64,000 nt of DNA from Hyaloscypha bicolor E (lineage: Eukaryota; Ascomycota; Leotiomycetes; Helotiales; Hyaloscyphaceae): contig NW_020194686.1 in NCBI RefSeq assembly GCF_002865645.1, positions 124,001-188,000 on the forward strand, written 5' to 3'. Shown piece by piece: positions 48,400 through 59,930 of the stretch. The notes beneath the pieces are model-generated. The model was not told the origin of the DNA and did not search any database. It saw nothing but the letters and a program-made list of their open reading frames with translations. The translations under genes and the position numbers were made by a program. Every line of letters starts with the position of its first letter. Within the stretch, counting starts at the first letter, position 1.

Positions 48400-49073
48400 C
48401 ACGAAATCATGCGTTTGTCTTGGAAACAGAGTTACGCATTGGTGTGCCGCAGCTAATAAACAATGTGCGGGAAAGGCGATTTAGTTGAAAATCCCAAGCT
48501 CCTTCACTAACGGGGTAAATGTGCTGCCAGAAACCAAACAGGTGGCACTTAATCAATTCTTCGAGATGTAGCTAGGTACCTCGGGTTTGGACTCGAGATA
48601 AATATATCCAAATTCTGGAAGAAGGGAGCCCCAGAATACGCGAGATATTAACTGTCAATCAGCGTTTAGATGTCAATCGCATGATCCAACATAGGTAGTA
48701 GTGAGGAAGGTTGCTGCTTTAACGCCATTCGCATTTGTTTCTGTGGATTACTTGGTTTTTTGAGAGGCCAACTACTTGGATAATAGGTGTGGGCAATGTA
48801 GGAAGCGTATTAGGCTAGTGGCGACAAGCACCAAAAAACAGATCGAGGTTTATTTGCGATGCTACCCTCTTGCCTTCGAGGTGGTTCAGGATCTAATCTA
48901 AAGTACTAATTGCTAGTAAGGGTTACTCGTTTAAACCTCCGGCTAACTCCCCTTTTCACTCGCTAAGAAATAGTGTGTCTTAAACAAGATGCCGCGTGTC
49001 CCTTGGCTTTAATCTTAGCTGAAAAACAATGAGATAAACGAAGTTCGAGTCTCACCTTCCAGCCTTCTTTAGA
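48400..49073. other. Intergenic, no gene recognised
   Basis: Nothing beyond flanking sequence of the DUF1996 relic and the 3' side of the DUF3425 gene can be supported. Confidence 0.5.
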
Positions 49074-49776
49074 CTAATTAATGCTCAATTCTCCAATTTC
49101 AAACATCAATTCCTCCACCTCCCTGCGCCTCCACCAATTGCCCACCTCGAAAAACTCATCACAGTCCTTTAAGATAAATCCCCACTTCTTCACAAATCTC
49201 TCCATCATCTCCCACCCCCTTATATCCCATGAGTCAGCCCATACCATAACTCCTAGCCAATGAATCAGTGTGAATAATTTCTGAACAGCAGTATAGAGCT
49301 CGGGAGCTGAGCTCCAAATATATTTACTTACGCAACCTCCCTTGAAACGCCCGACCTCTGAGTTCTCGAGCAGGAAACGGCGTTTTAGTGTATAGAAATA
49401 AGCTTACCTTTATGCTTCCCCTCTGTATCCACTCCTCCCTTCAGCAAGTCATCACACAGAGAATCATAATGAAATGTGCCCAACGCGGCGATGAAGTTAT
49501 CCCTCAGTTGCGGTAGAGTCACGGCACCGATCCGAGCAGGATGCTTGATGGCCCGCTGCGCCGCCGTGGGCATCAGGGAAGGGAGCAGCGCGGGAGGGAG
49601 TCTATGTTTCGAGATGCTTTGACAGAGAGGGAGGAGATCGGAGGTGGGCTTTGAGGCGTAAGGAGCGAGGAGAGCGAGGTTGAGGTGTGTTGCACGGCAG
49701 AGGTTGACCTGCATGAGGGTGATATGATGGTCGGGGGGGAGAGGGAAGTGCATGCAAATGTTGGCTTCAGGGACGA
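49074..49776 (-). CDS. DUF3425-domain protein (bZIP-associated type), 5' end unresolved
   Basis: DUF3425 is usually the C-terminal domain of fungal bZIP-like regulators. Two exons are clear on the minus strand: 49,776-49,408 and 49,252-49,074 with a 155 bp intron (GTAAGC...TAG). Landmarks: FPLPPDHHITLMQVNLCRAT, LPPALLPSLMPTAAQ, HPARIGAVTLPQLRDNF, DSLCDDLLKG, then VWADSWDIRGWEMMERFVKKW and a GNWWRRRE end. A possible upstream exon ends at 49,846, separated by an intron 49,777-49,845 (GTAGCA...CAG). No basic leucine zipper was found upstream, so either the start lies in an unrecognised exon or the gene is truncated. DNA binding is therefore unproven. Confidence 0.75.
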
Positions 49777-49849
49777 CTGTAGAGGTGGATGATAGGTCGT
49801 AGTGAAGAACCGTGGTGGCTCAGCTTCCGATATTTGACGTGCTACTCCC

Positions 49850-51326
49850 GTGGCAGGAAGTTGTATCTGCAGAGCTGGTATTCGCGTGGTGCAGCTTTGC
49901 TGAAGCTAACCGTTTTCCTGAATACTGTAGTCAGCGCATATCCACTGTCAGATGCCCAGGACCGTGTGTCAATAAATGCGACCTCCTGGCGGCAACGCCC
50001 CAGCACTTACACTGTGCTCTTTTACTCAGCCTATTCTATATTTTCTTTCTTGAACACTAGAAATATCGGCCCAGTCGTCAGCCACAAAGTCTTTCGCCTG
50101 CAGTAGCTTACGGATTAGTATGCACACCATATTTTCCCACTGGGGAAGTGAAGATTGGAAGTCGTTTACCAACCCCGGCCAGCACGCGCGGTGGCCCCAG
50201 TACCACACTCATTCTCCGACGTGCTATCTTCTCCTGGCTTAATAGACTTGAATTGAGTCGACAATGTCTTACGAAAGTAGTTCCTTAGCAGGATAACTGC
50301 AGAAGAAGACGGAGGCGACGAGGAAGAGTGATCTAATGCTGCAAGCAGAGAACGTTCCTCAATATACCTTATTGTGGGTTGTCAGACTGGCATGAGTTGA
50401 GAGCACAAGGAATCGCTTAATCGAATCCGAGTTAGCTTCCTGCAAGCGGAGGACGGCGCTAGTCCAGAAGCGAGGGTGGACGGCATCGTGAACACTTTGT
50501 CACTCCATCGCCATATTTGGAATTGAGCTCAGGAAGAAAGAGAGATACACATAGTAGAGACGTTTTTATTCCAATGTTCGCCGTTCATTTTGCCTGGCGT
50601 GGAGGATTTTAGGGGAAAGCCGCTGCATGGTACCAGCTTCAACCTCCCTCTGTTATTCTAACCCCGAGGGAGGAAGTGTTACATTTCATGTCGCTCTAAG
50701 ATACAGCAGTAAGGACCTTTCCTTAATTTCAAAGGACGACGAGAAAGGGGGACAGCACTTTCGCCATAGCTTAACTTCGATCTCCCCTTTTCATCTCGGC
50801 TACTTTGCAACATGGAGAGTGGGGAGGGTGACGAAGGGGAAAACAGAAAATACTAGGTTTTCCATGTCTACAAGAATAGTAGCTATTAGCCCATGCGGCA
50901 GCAGTCGTGGCAATGCTTGTAAGGCAGACCTCGCATCGTATCGTATTCGTATATCGAGTTGCAAAAAAGGATCAGTGAAACATCGGCTGAAACAAGAAAG
51001 GCAGATATGTCTGTCGTAGTGTCGCGTCCCCTCGCATGAATGATTTCATGCACTCATGATTGCTTTACACAAACCTTTATAGCGACTGCCCAGAGCTGGT
51101 AGAGATTGATCCTAGCCGCACGGATTGAGCGGGTCCCTAATGCGATCAGTTATAGTGGGGAAGCAAAGTTTATAAAGAACAAACTCTATCAACAGTCTGC
51201 CAAAGATGCTATTAAAAGATCACTTTTATAGAAATACGCTGATTTTCAATCTGATATTTTTTTCCACCTCTGTAACCACCGAGCCTTCTTGTCCTCCTCG
51301 TTCTTCGATCGAAACCTAAATACACA
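49850..51326. other. Intergenic, no gene recognised
   Basis: May contain 5' exons of the DUF3425 gene near 49,846-49,960. A frame at 50,627-51,019 (plus) is Ser/Lys-rich without domain. A TATAAAG at 51,170-51,176 lies about 155 bp upstream of the HsbA-like start. Confidence 0.45.
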
Positions 51327-51889
51327 ATGGACAAAGTCCTAAAAGACCTCACGGACATCGAGCGAAAGCTCTCGAAAATCGTCAAAATCTCGTCAAAAGG
51401 AGCCAGTTCGCTCACAGTGAAGGAAATAGTGAAGCTCTCGCGAAAAGGCTCCTCGGTCGCTTCCTGCATGAAGAAATACGTCAGAGACTATGAGGTCCGT
51501 TTCCATTCCCCCAAACGCACCGTGAATCCAATTAACACGGGCCGCAGGGCGTCACGCCTACCGATGCACAGGCCAAGGAGGTCCTCGCATTGCTGGAGAA
51601 GGTTGCGAGCGTGAACGAGAGGCAGATGAAGCTGGCCAGAGACGACAAGCCGGCAATGGATAAAATGCACGTTGCAGGCCTGGTGAAGAAGAATATTTCA
51701 AAGGGACAAGAGACGAGTGGTGCTTTTTGGGGGGTGGTGATTGAGAAGTCTCCCGAGGGGGTGATTAAAGGAGAAGTAAAGGCGTTGGATGAGAGGGTTA
51801 AACGGGCTGTTGTGGAGACGCTGAGGGTCTATGGTGATGCGACGGGTGGGGAGGATCAGGATATTGGGGGTGAGGATGATTCTGATTAG
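51327..51889 (+). CDS. HsbA-like helical protein without signal peptide
   Basis: Two exons, 51,327-51,494 and 51,548-51,889, with a 53 bp intron (GTCCGT...CAG); 169 residues. The layout (DLTDIERKLSKIVK..., GVTPTDAQAKEVLALLEKV, KPAMDKMHVAGLV, TSGAFWGVVIEKSP, VKRAVVETLRVYG) follows the hydrophobic-surface-binding protein A family: amphipathic helices with a DKM-GLV segment. Fungal HsbA proteins are normally secreted and bind hydrophobic surfaces. Here the first residues (MDKVLKDLTDIERKL) are charged and no signal peptide is seen; the frame upstream has no plausible extra exon. The C-terminus is acidic (GGEDQDIGGEDDSD). Family membership is a judgement by pattern and may be wrong. Confidence 0.6.
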
Positions 51890-54800
51890 AGGGTTAGGGG
51901 CAAAATGTATCTTTCCCTGAGATCCATCGAATGTTGCGTGAATTGCGATTCAATTCTTCCTTTCCTCAGTCCTGACCACTTCAAAACAACGAAATCCCAG
52001 GACATGTAGAACAAGAAAATGTTTGCTAAAGAGGGAGTAGACCATAGCAAGGCTGGCTCCCCTCCCCTCCTTCCGAGTACGAAGTATGGTATAAGCCGTG
52101 GCCTCAAGAAAAGGGAAGGGTTAGCCTTTACTCCTTGGCTAAAAAACTGCAAGAACTACTCTGAATTCAATGTAAGATTTTACAAGTATTGTATCCTTCA
52201 CGCTCTGAAAGGAAACGCATTACAAATTGAGATCATGCTCAGCTTTTAGTCTTATTGCAGAGTCCTCGAATGATCTGAAATCTCAGCTACCTTGATTGAG
52301 TCTCAGCTGACCGCATTCGAGGTTTTGTCGCAAATCACAATCAATGCCCAAAACCTCCCCTGGTACAGCACACCGTAGAAGTTCCGAAGTTGGAGAGTGA
52401 ATCTCGGAACTCACAGATTTTGCTGCACATCGCACCTGTGTTTACATTACTCCTCACCCTTCACAAGTTTTCTAGAAGTCTTTGCTGGCAGCGATTCAAG
52501 CGAGTTTCTCGCCAAACCCGCCACTCCCGTTTCCCCACCACCTCTTTTCCATCACAAGATTCACTCTCTTCTTCCGCCCGAGGTTTTATTGACGTACAAC
52601 CAAAGCCTCGGAAGCACGTGCGTGCTTATTAGATTCGCGATCCGCTTTGGGGATAGGCTGAGGTGTATGCGAGGATTGAGATTGAAAGGGGTAAAATGTC
52701 GCAGGTGCCGAGAAGGATGAGATGAAGTGGAAATGGGATAATGATCGTTTCAGTTTCCAATCCATATCCGTTGCCTATAACCAACTTCGGTTAAATGACC
52801 TCACATAAACTTTGTGTGTGTGTATTGAGGAGGCACCCGTATGATATTCGCACCAGCTCCGACGTTGGGGCCGCGGCTCCCCCTCTTCGACACGTTCTAA
52901 TTGTCTGCTGATCGCTTCTAGTGAGTTCGGGCGTCCTGATCTTGGTATGGTTTGACGTAGTGTTGATGGTAGGAGACGGGCCGAGGGGGGTATCTTTGGG
53001 AGGCAGGAAAAAGCTTCGTAGAAGGTAAGAGAATGTGTTTCGAAGAAAGGAGATATACTTCTGTGCATGACACTACTATGCATCTCGAACACTGAATTGC
53101 GCTAAATTTCTCACTGCTGCAGAGTGCCGCGAGTGAGGTCGATCAAGAGTAAGCTCCTGATCTAGACATCTTCAGGAAGCCAGAGTCACCAGACTTTGTG
53201 GAAGAGGTGTAAAAAGACGGACCGAGAATATAGCCATCTTTAAGTTTGATATTTGATACAAGCCAGTGAGGCCAGCAGAGCTACTTCTACTTCTGGAATA
53301 TGCAAATGTGGCTATCACCTTGGATAGTGTCGCATCAGCCCAGCGGTTACCCGATAATAATGTGGTCCCGAGTCCTGGAGGGTGGTCTTTTCTGGAAATT
53401 CCATTTGGCTTCCCCGGAATGCGGGGTGAGGGATTGAAGAAAGGCAACCTGCATGTTGATGTCGATCAGGCACAAGTGACACGGTATCGGTCCTTCTTGG
53501 CCTCATAGAACCTTCTTCAACTCCCATATATTTGAGTTCCATCCTAAGGAATGAGCAGGACCTGCTAGGGGATAGACAGCGGGACTACCCGTTCTCAGTT
53601 CCCAACCTGGAGAGGGAGAGGCGGGGATTTTGAGGATTTTTTCCTCCTGTGAGCGAGGTCTTGACGTCTCGTGGCAGGAGAGGTCGTGATGTAAGCGAAG
53701 GGAAAGGGCTGAAGCGGCTGCAATAAACGTGGTGTTCGGGAGTATTGTGGGGCATTTGGGCCATGAAGCGTTCAAGTGTGGGGTTCTCATGCAGACTGCA
53801 GACTACCCCATAAACTCAAGATGTGTCTGTGCGTGAATCTCGCTTTGGGATAAATTGCAAAGATGAGATATGGAATAGCTCGGGTGACGAGCCGAGATGC
53901 CTCGGCAGTGTGAGGCTTTGTAAGTCAATTTCTGAAGCTTCTGACAGGCCACAGGCGACTTGCCTCATCGATCGCGTGGCGAGCCATCTCGAGATCTAGA
54001 ACCTTAACAAATCTGACAGAGGAGAAATTCCGGATCCGGCTTCCTCCGACCCTGGAGAAGAGAAGCAGATATATTAAAACGAAACAAGGATGACGAAGCA
54101 GCCTATCAAACACCGTCTCAGCCTCTCGCGACACGCTTCACTCACCATTCCCCAAACTCAAACCAAACGACACCGACCCCAGCTTCAGCCAAGCTCCACG
54201 GCAGGGCATCATGCCACCTCCACACTCCAAGCATCACCTCCGCATTTCAAGTTTTCGACAGTTCTTCTGCGCGTGCATGTTTCGACTTCGGTCCTTCTTT
54301 CTCCCCGCGGGCTTGCCCCTTTTCAGCTCTAGCTTCATGCCGCATAGCTGTGGTAGATCATGTGATCTGGTAGACGAGTGCCGGGCTCTGACTTCAAACT
54401 TCGAATCGATCTGGACGATCTTGAGATCGTTGTGACATGGATGCTCAACCAATGCAAAGAGAAGGGAAAGGCTCGAACCCTGAACAACCGACGTCAAATA
54501 TCTCCGAATGAACATAGACGCATGGTGGCGGTGAAGTGGCAGCAGCGGTTGATTCGGTTGCTGCGGCAGGATGGGCAGAATTATGCGATCCAGGAAAGGC
54601 TGCCAATATATACGTCGTACCTACTGGTCACGCTCTACAGTAATTGACAGAGACTCGTACGAGAATACGTGTAGCGTACCTCGTGAGTAAGCAGAAGGCC
54701 ATGATGAAGGTGGCTCGACCACTTCCTTTAATCGTCGTTTCTCTCCCGTCTCGAGATATTGAGAATGGAACGTCGGACGTCGAAGCAAGATGTACGCTGC

Positions 54801-54950
54801 GTAACAAGCCAACGGAGTTGGCCAATGATGGGATGGCCATAAACTCTGCCATGGAAGGCCGATGGAAGACGCGAAGAAGGAGGTGGGTGTTCGGGATCAG
54901 AGATGATTACCATCGTCTAAATTGCCTTGTTGGGCGTAGTGCATAAAAGC
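51890..54950. other. Gene-free stretch of about 3 kb
   Basis: Several open frames exist (52,390-52,720 plus; 52,775-53,092 minus; 53,266-53,508 plus; 54,090-54,332 plus; 54,378-54,647 plus), but none shows a domain, a codon pattern or a splice-consistent extension. I could not identify any repeat termini. A short or diverged gene could be hidden here. Confidence 0.4.
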
Positions 54951-55145
54951 GGTCGATGGGTTGACCATCAGATTGAAATCCTCATGCCAATCCTTGGGTG
55001 GCGTGGCAGAGGCGATTCCGATTGGCCGGGTGCAGGGAAGCGGGATAGATCGACTGCATCGAGGCAAGCGCTGCGGCCTGGCGAAGGATCGCGCTGGGAA
55101 TTTTCAGTGGGAAATGGTGTGGCACATTTGTACTGCAGTGATGCG

Positions 55146-55190
55146 TGTGCTGTGTGTGTGTGTGCTGCTGCTGCTGCTGCTGCTGCTGCA
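55146..55190. repeat. (TG)n followed by (CTG)9
   Basis: A GTGTGTGTG run at 55,151-55,163 passes directly into nine CTG units at 55,164-55,190. Confidence 0.95.
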
Positions 55191-55501
55191 CTGCTGTGTG
55201 CGCGACAGTGCGTGCCACTTGGCAGTTGGATATTTCGCGGCGCGAGCAGAGGCAAGCAGCCACTGGGAGCAGCAGGCTCGAAGTACCGAGGGGCTTTGCC
55301 GTAAAGTAAAGTAACACATGCTGCCATCGTGACAATGCCGTGCCAGGACCAGGCGATGGGGGAAAGTGGCCCAGAGGGCCCGTATTGGCCGTATTGCTTG
55401 CTGACCGACGATGACTGCAGGCTTGTTCGCGTGGAAAAAGCAGCATCTTCAGGGGCAAGGGAGGCAGAGGGGAGGAGAGGGAAGACAGAAGGGGAGAAAG
55501 A

Positions 55502-55507
55502 CAGGCA

Positions 55508-55545
<38 letters not shown>

Positions 55546-55547
55546 CA
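55502..55547. repeat. (AGGC)n tetranucleotide tract
   Basis: About eleven AGGC units with one AGAC interruption near the left end. Confidence 0.95.
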
Positions 55548-56355
55548 TGATGAATGCCTCGAGCCCACGCCCATGCCTACGGAATGATCCGTCCCAAGTG
55601 TGCCGCAAGAGCCTTTGGAGGCGGCGTGCGTGCGTGCTGCATTCTCCTCCTCCCTGACAACTTGACAAGGGAGGCCACCCACGCCGGAACAGATCGATCA
55701 AATCAGGGGCCCTGTGCCTGCCATTACCGTGAGACCAATAATCTCGAGTCGCCGACGACTTTGGGACCTTTGGGTGGACGCCAGCGACGAATGATCGCGA
55801 CATGATTGCAGACCGCAGACCGCAGACCGCAGACTGCACGAGCAGGTCGCCGCAAGTGAGAGTGAGGGAGAGACAGACGAGGGAGAGGGGGCGGCCAGAC
55901 AGACGTGCTGATGCTGACACAGCCTCCAATTCTTCCTTCTGCTACGTTACGAGGTTACGGCAGCGAGGCGACAGCCCAGCGCCAGAAACACGATACCGTA
56001 CTGCTGTGATAATAATGCTTCTTCCATGCCCTGATGATGATTCCATACGCGTCCAGCAATCCCAAATCCCAAAGCGTGTGGCGTGCGCTCCATATCTGCT
56101 CTGCTCTGTTCCGCTGCTGCCATTCGCCCTCGCCCTCGCGCTGATCTTAGCAGCCCGCAGCCCGCCTCCCATTCTCAAAGGCCGTGGCCGTAGCCGTGGT
56201 CTGGTCCATCGCTGTAAATTACTGTGCTGTGCGCTGCGGTGCGGTGCTAGAATCGCTCCACAATTGTCAACAAACTTCACGACCCCCATTGCTCTTCTCC
56301 CTCCTTCACGGAATTATATCCTCTGTTGCATTGTTTCAATCTTCGCACGCCTCAC

Positions 56356-56356
<1 letters not shown>

Positions 56357-56390
<34 letters not shown>

Positions 56391-56395
56391 CCCCC
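56357..56395. repeat. Poly-C tract, 31 C then T then 7 C
   Basis: Uninterrupted C run from 56,357 to 56,387, one T, then C to 56,395. Its length is likely to vary between sequencing reads. Confidence 0.95.
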
Positions 56396-56888
56396 TTTCG
56401 CGATCCTGGGCGCCTCCCTTGCGACTCTCAGACACGATCCCTTGCCCTTGTGCCGGCAGGCCAATAGCAGCGCCGCCTCTGTGTGGCCCAGGGTGACCTG
56501 GCGTGTCCTGGCGTGTCCTGGTGTGTCCTTCTGCTCACCCCCCGCATTCGAGGAAATGAGCGTCCCGTCTCCGCCAAACCTCAGAAGGACCGAATAAGTA
56601 CGGAGGTACTCCAGTACTCCAGACCTCCAGACCTCCAGACCCAGTACTCCAGACGCACACCTCAGCAGAATATCCACTCCACAACTACCCCATACTCCGC
56701 CCTCCGAGCCCATTCACGCCCAGGTCAGCAATCGAGGACATAAACGAACGGTGCCGTCGTGGACAGCATCGAGCATCGGGCGTCGAGTATCGAGTGTCGA
56801 GCATCGAGTCCAGCGAGAGAGAGAGGCCTCTCTGCGAGCCGGAGTGCGAACGAACTCTCGAACCAACCGCCAAGCCCCCTCGCCCGCC

Positions 56889-59112
56889 ATGTCGTCGTCG
56901 TCCTCGTCGTCGGTCAAGCGCGCCTGCGACGCCTGCCACCGCCGCAAGGTGAAGTGCGACGGCATCAATCCGTGTCGCAACTGCTCCAGCGCTCAATTGT
57001 CCTGTACCTACCACGCTATTCCGCAGAAGAAGGGGCCCAAGGGGTCGCGAGCAAAGGTGATTAGCGAGCTGCGCGAGACCCAGCGACAGACCACGCTCTC
57101 CTCCAAGGTTGCGAACCGATTGAACGGCATCAACAGTCCGCCGTGCAGCCCGACGCTCTCGCCCACTCCGGGCCTCCTCACGAACGACATGGTCAAGGAC
57201 TGCATCGAGTTTTTCTTCGCGAACATGTACCCGACGCTACCGATCCTGCATCGCGGCCGATTAGAACAACAAGCCATGTACGCCGATCAGAATGTCGATA
57301 CCTACTGTCTATTGACATCGTTATGTGCGTTCATGATGATACAGCCGGGAATGGGGATACCTGGTGATCCTTTGGGCCTCGACAGCATGCCGGGCGCTAA
57401 TTTGGTGTCGGGAAACCTGTTGATGGAGGAGACGCTTCGAGTGAGGAAGAGTTACGACCACCTCGAGACGCCGACATTGAGCAGCCTTGTGACGAGTTTC
57501 TTCTTGTTCGGATGTTATTTTGGACTTGATTTGCACAATAAGGCTTGGTTCCATTTGCGAGAAGCGACAACCCTCGCACATATCCTGGGGTTGACGAAGG
57601 AAGAGACGTATTTACAGTTTGATGCCGTCGAGTCGTCAAGGAGACGAAGGCTCTATTGGTTGCTCTTCGTCACTGAGAGGTAGGATCTACATTCACCTCT
57701 TTCTGAAGCCACTAACATCTGAACAGAGCGTATGCCCTTCAACGACATCGACCTCTTTCGCTGCAAGCAACAATCACTCTCCCAACACAGAACGATGATC
57801 CTTCAGATATACAATCACACCACCTGACGGGATTCTTGCATCTCGTCAACCTCTTCCGGCCGTTTGACGAAGGATTTGTCGCTCTCTGGAACAAGACTCG
57901 AACAGACTGCTCGCCAGCATACCTTGCTGCCCTTCAAAAACAATTGAGCGATGCTCTTCCAGCGTACCTCAACTCGACCGAGAATCAGACTGCTGATTTA
58001 AGAACAAGCCAACAATGGCTTCGAACGATGGTCTGGCAACTGAGCATGCAAAATGGTTATTTGAGTTCGAATTGCGATGATCCAACCATGAACTTCCAAT
58101 ACCCCGTGGATATTTCCCGGGACCTAGTCTCGATGACTTCTCAATTCTCGCAATCAAGCATGGAAGTCCACGGCATCGGACTGGTATGATCCCTTCCCAT
58201 CCCCATCAAATAATTCTAACAACATCACAGATCGAGAAACTCTTCGACGTTGCCTGCTCCCTGACAGATGTTCTCTCCCTCCTTCCACCCAACCCCGACC
58301 CCTTCCAACTCGGCCCACGAGACTACCTCCACGACTTCATGACCCTGCTCTCCGTCCTCCGCAACGGCGATAACCGCTTCCTTCCTCTGTTGCTCGCCAA
58401 AGTAAACGACGTGCTCCCACGCCTCGTGAACCCGATGCTCCAAACCGTCCCCGACACACCAGCCATGTGCGCAGACATCGACATCTTCGACGGCTTCGGC
58501 TCAGGCGGTATCGGTGTCCCTTCCAACTTCCCGGGCTACAATGGCAACGGTACCTCCGGCGGAGACTTCAAGATCGAGCCCGACAATGACTTTAACCATA
58601 ACGTCAACGCCATCCCCTCCTTCGACAAAAGAATCGAGGAACTCGGCTCTCCTTCAACGGGCGAAGAGGCAGTGAACAGTCCGTTTGCAAGTCCACCGAT
58701 AATCGGTAGCCCGATGGAGTTCCCTGGTTTAAGCGAGTATGGCGGCTTCCCTGACTTGGGTAGTCCTATGCCCACGCCGAGCATGTCGAATCCGCAGATG
58801 GGGAACTATGGGGAGGGTGTTGGTGGAGGGGGCCAGCAAAATCAAATACCATTTAAACAGGAATTCAACCCGCCGAATGGGATGTTAAGGTCGAACTCGC
58901 GGCAGGGGAATCCGATGGAGGGTGTTAGGAGACCGCCGTTGCGGCAGGGTAGCTCAAGTAGCTTTGGGCTGATGCCGAGGAGTGTGCCGGATAATTTTGG
59001 GGTGATGAATCACTTGGGGAGGGCGAATAGTGCTGGGGGAGGAGAGGGCGTTGATGTGGGGATGGGGGGAAATATGAATGGGAATGGGGTGGGGGAGATG
59101 CCGTTTCGGTGA
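56889..59112 (+). CDS. Zn2Cys6 transcription factor with fungal-specific domain, AmyR/COL-26-like type
   Basis: Nuclear binuclear-zinc-cluster activator. Three exons: 56,889-57,679, 57,727-58,183 and 58,231-59,112; introns both 47 bp; 709 residues. The cluster CDACHRRKVKCDGINPCRNC sits at residues 13-32 plus the last Cys, after a short Ser run, followed by a basic linker KKGPKGSRAKVISELRETQR. The middle-homology domain spans about residues 90-330 (FFFANMYPTLPILHRGRL ... RRRRLYWLLFVTER, AYALQRHRPLSL). The C-terminal 250 residues are Gly/Asn/Met/Pro-rich, typical of an activation region. The KGPKGSRAKV linker recalls the AmyR/COL-26/BglR group that controls starch and glucose-related genes, but I cannot verify orthology. 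The frame extends upstream of the ATG only through a GTG codon, so 56,889 is the start. Confidence 0.9.
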
Positions 59113-59930
59113 CATAGGGGATAACTGACGTTGCGAGCCTGCGAGCTTCTCACGCAATCGAGTAGTTTACTGCGTCAGCCCAGGTAATGATGGCTTCCCT
59201 TCCACAAGAGAACCCAACACCGACAGCCGTCGGTCATCAGAGACACAAGTCACCAACACCATCCCCCTTTTTATTTTACGGCAAAAAAAGCTGCGTTACT
59301 TTTCAGAGAACCATTTAATGTATAGCAAATTTTGGAGATACTTTGCTATATGAGGAGGGGGGAGAATCGATCATGGCGTTGCAAGTGGGGAGTGTTCTAA
59401 GCATGTTTGCATACGTGTTATATCATGTCAGATTTAGCTTTAGGAAATACGTATATAGCACGGTATGAATTGATGAAGGGTTCAATCAGAAGCAGGTCTT
59501 GAATCTTGTGATCTGCGAAAATAGGCCCTTTTTGAAGTTGGAGCATCTGAGGGAAAGGAGGGCGGAAGGAGCGAGAACGGGTACTCGGAATCAGAAAGAC
59601 CAGCAACTTTGGTCGGTTTAGAACTCACTTCTCTTTCCCCCTTCCCGTTCGACCTCGATTTCGCATCAAAAGCACCAACACGATCGTGCTCGACTTTGCA
59701 TGCCACGCTCGCATGCTCGTTCAGGCATCTACTGTGGCTATGCTGCCCCGCCAAGCGGATGCCTTCGAGATGCCAGCGAGGCTGAGCCAACACGTCCTCC
59801 TGCATCGCAAAAGCAAATTCGTCCCAAGTTGCAACTTCATCTTCCACGACTTCCATCCTGGCCTCGCTCCCGGAACGTCCCTCCTGTTAAAGCTCTTTCC
59901 ATCTCTTGATGCGTGACACGTCGATTACCG
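59113..59930. other. Intergenic between the transcription factor and the NLR-like gene
   Basis: Holds the 3' flank of the factor and the NLR-like promoter. Frames at 59,482-59,856 (minus) and 59,686-59,916 (plus) overlap one another and have no domain. Confidence 0.5.

Larger units (their letters stand above)
54951..56888 (+). promoter_or_regulatory. Microsatellite-rich upstream region of the Zn2Cys6 factor
   Basis: About 1.9 kb of GC-rich, low-complexity DNA precedes the transcription factor ATG. It includes TG/CTG runs, an AGGC tract, a 7-bp GCAGACC repeat at about 55,806-55,834, a C run at 56,357-56,395, ACTCCAG/CCTCCAGA words at 56,603-56,663 and ATCGAGC words at 56,765-56,810. Long open frames through it are by-products of low complexity. 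A long leader is common for fungal regulator genes; upstream introns cannot be excluded. Confidence 0.55.

Noticed and set aside
50627..51019. 130-residue open frame
   Set aside because: Ser/Lys/Arg-rich with no domain and no supporting splice signals.
55502..55547. Regular AGGC spacing considered as a CRISPR-like array
   Set aside because: It is a pure tetranucleotide microsatellite without spacers, in a eukaryotic genome.
54982..56713. Long open frames (up to 315 codons) on both strands in the microsatellite region
   Set aside because: They translate simple repeats (poly-Q/A/S, poly-P/G) and overlap each other on opposite strands; low-complexity DNA lacks stops by chance.
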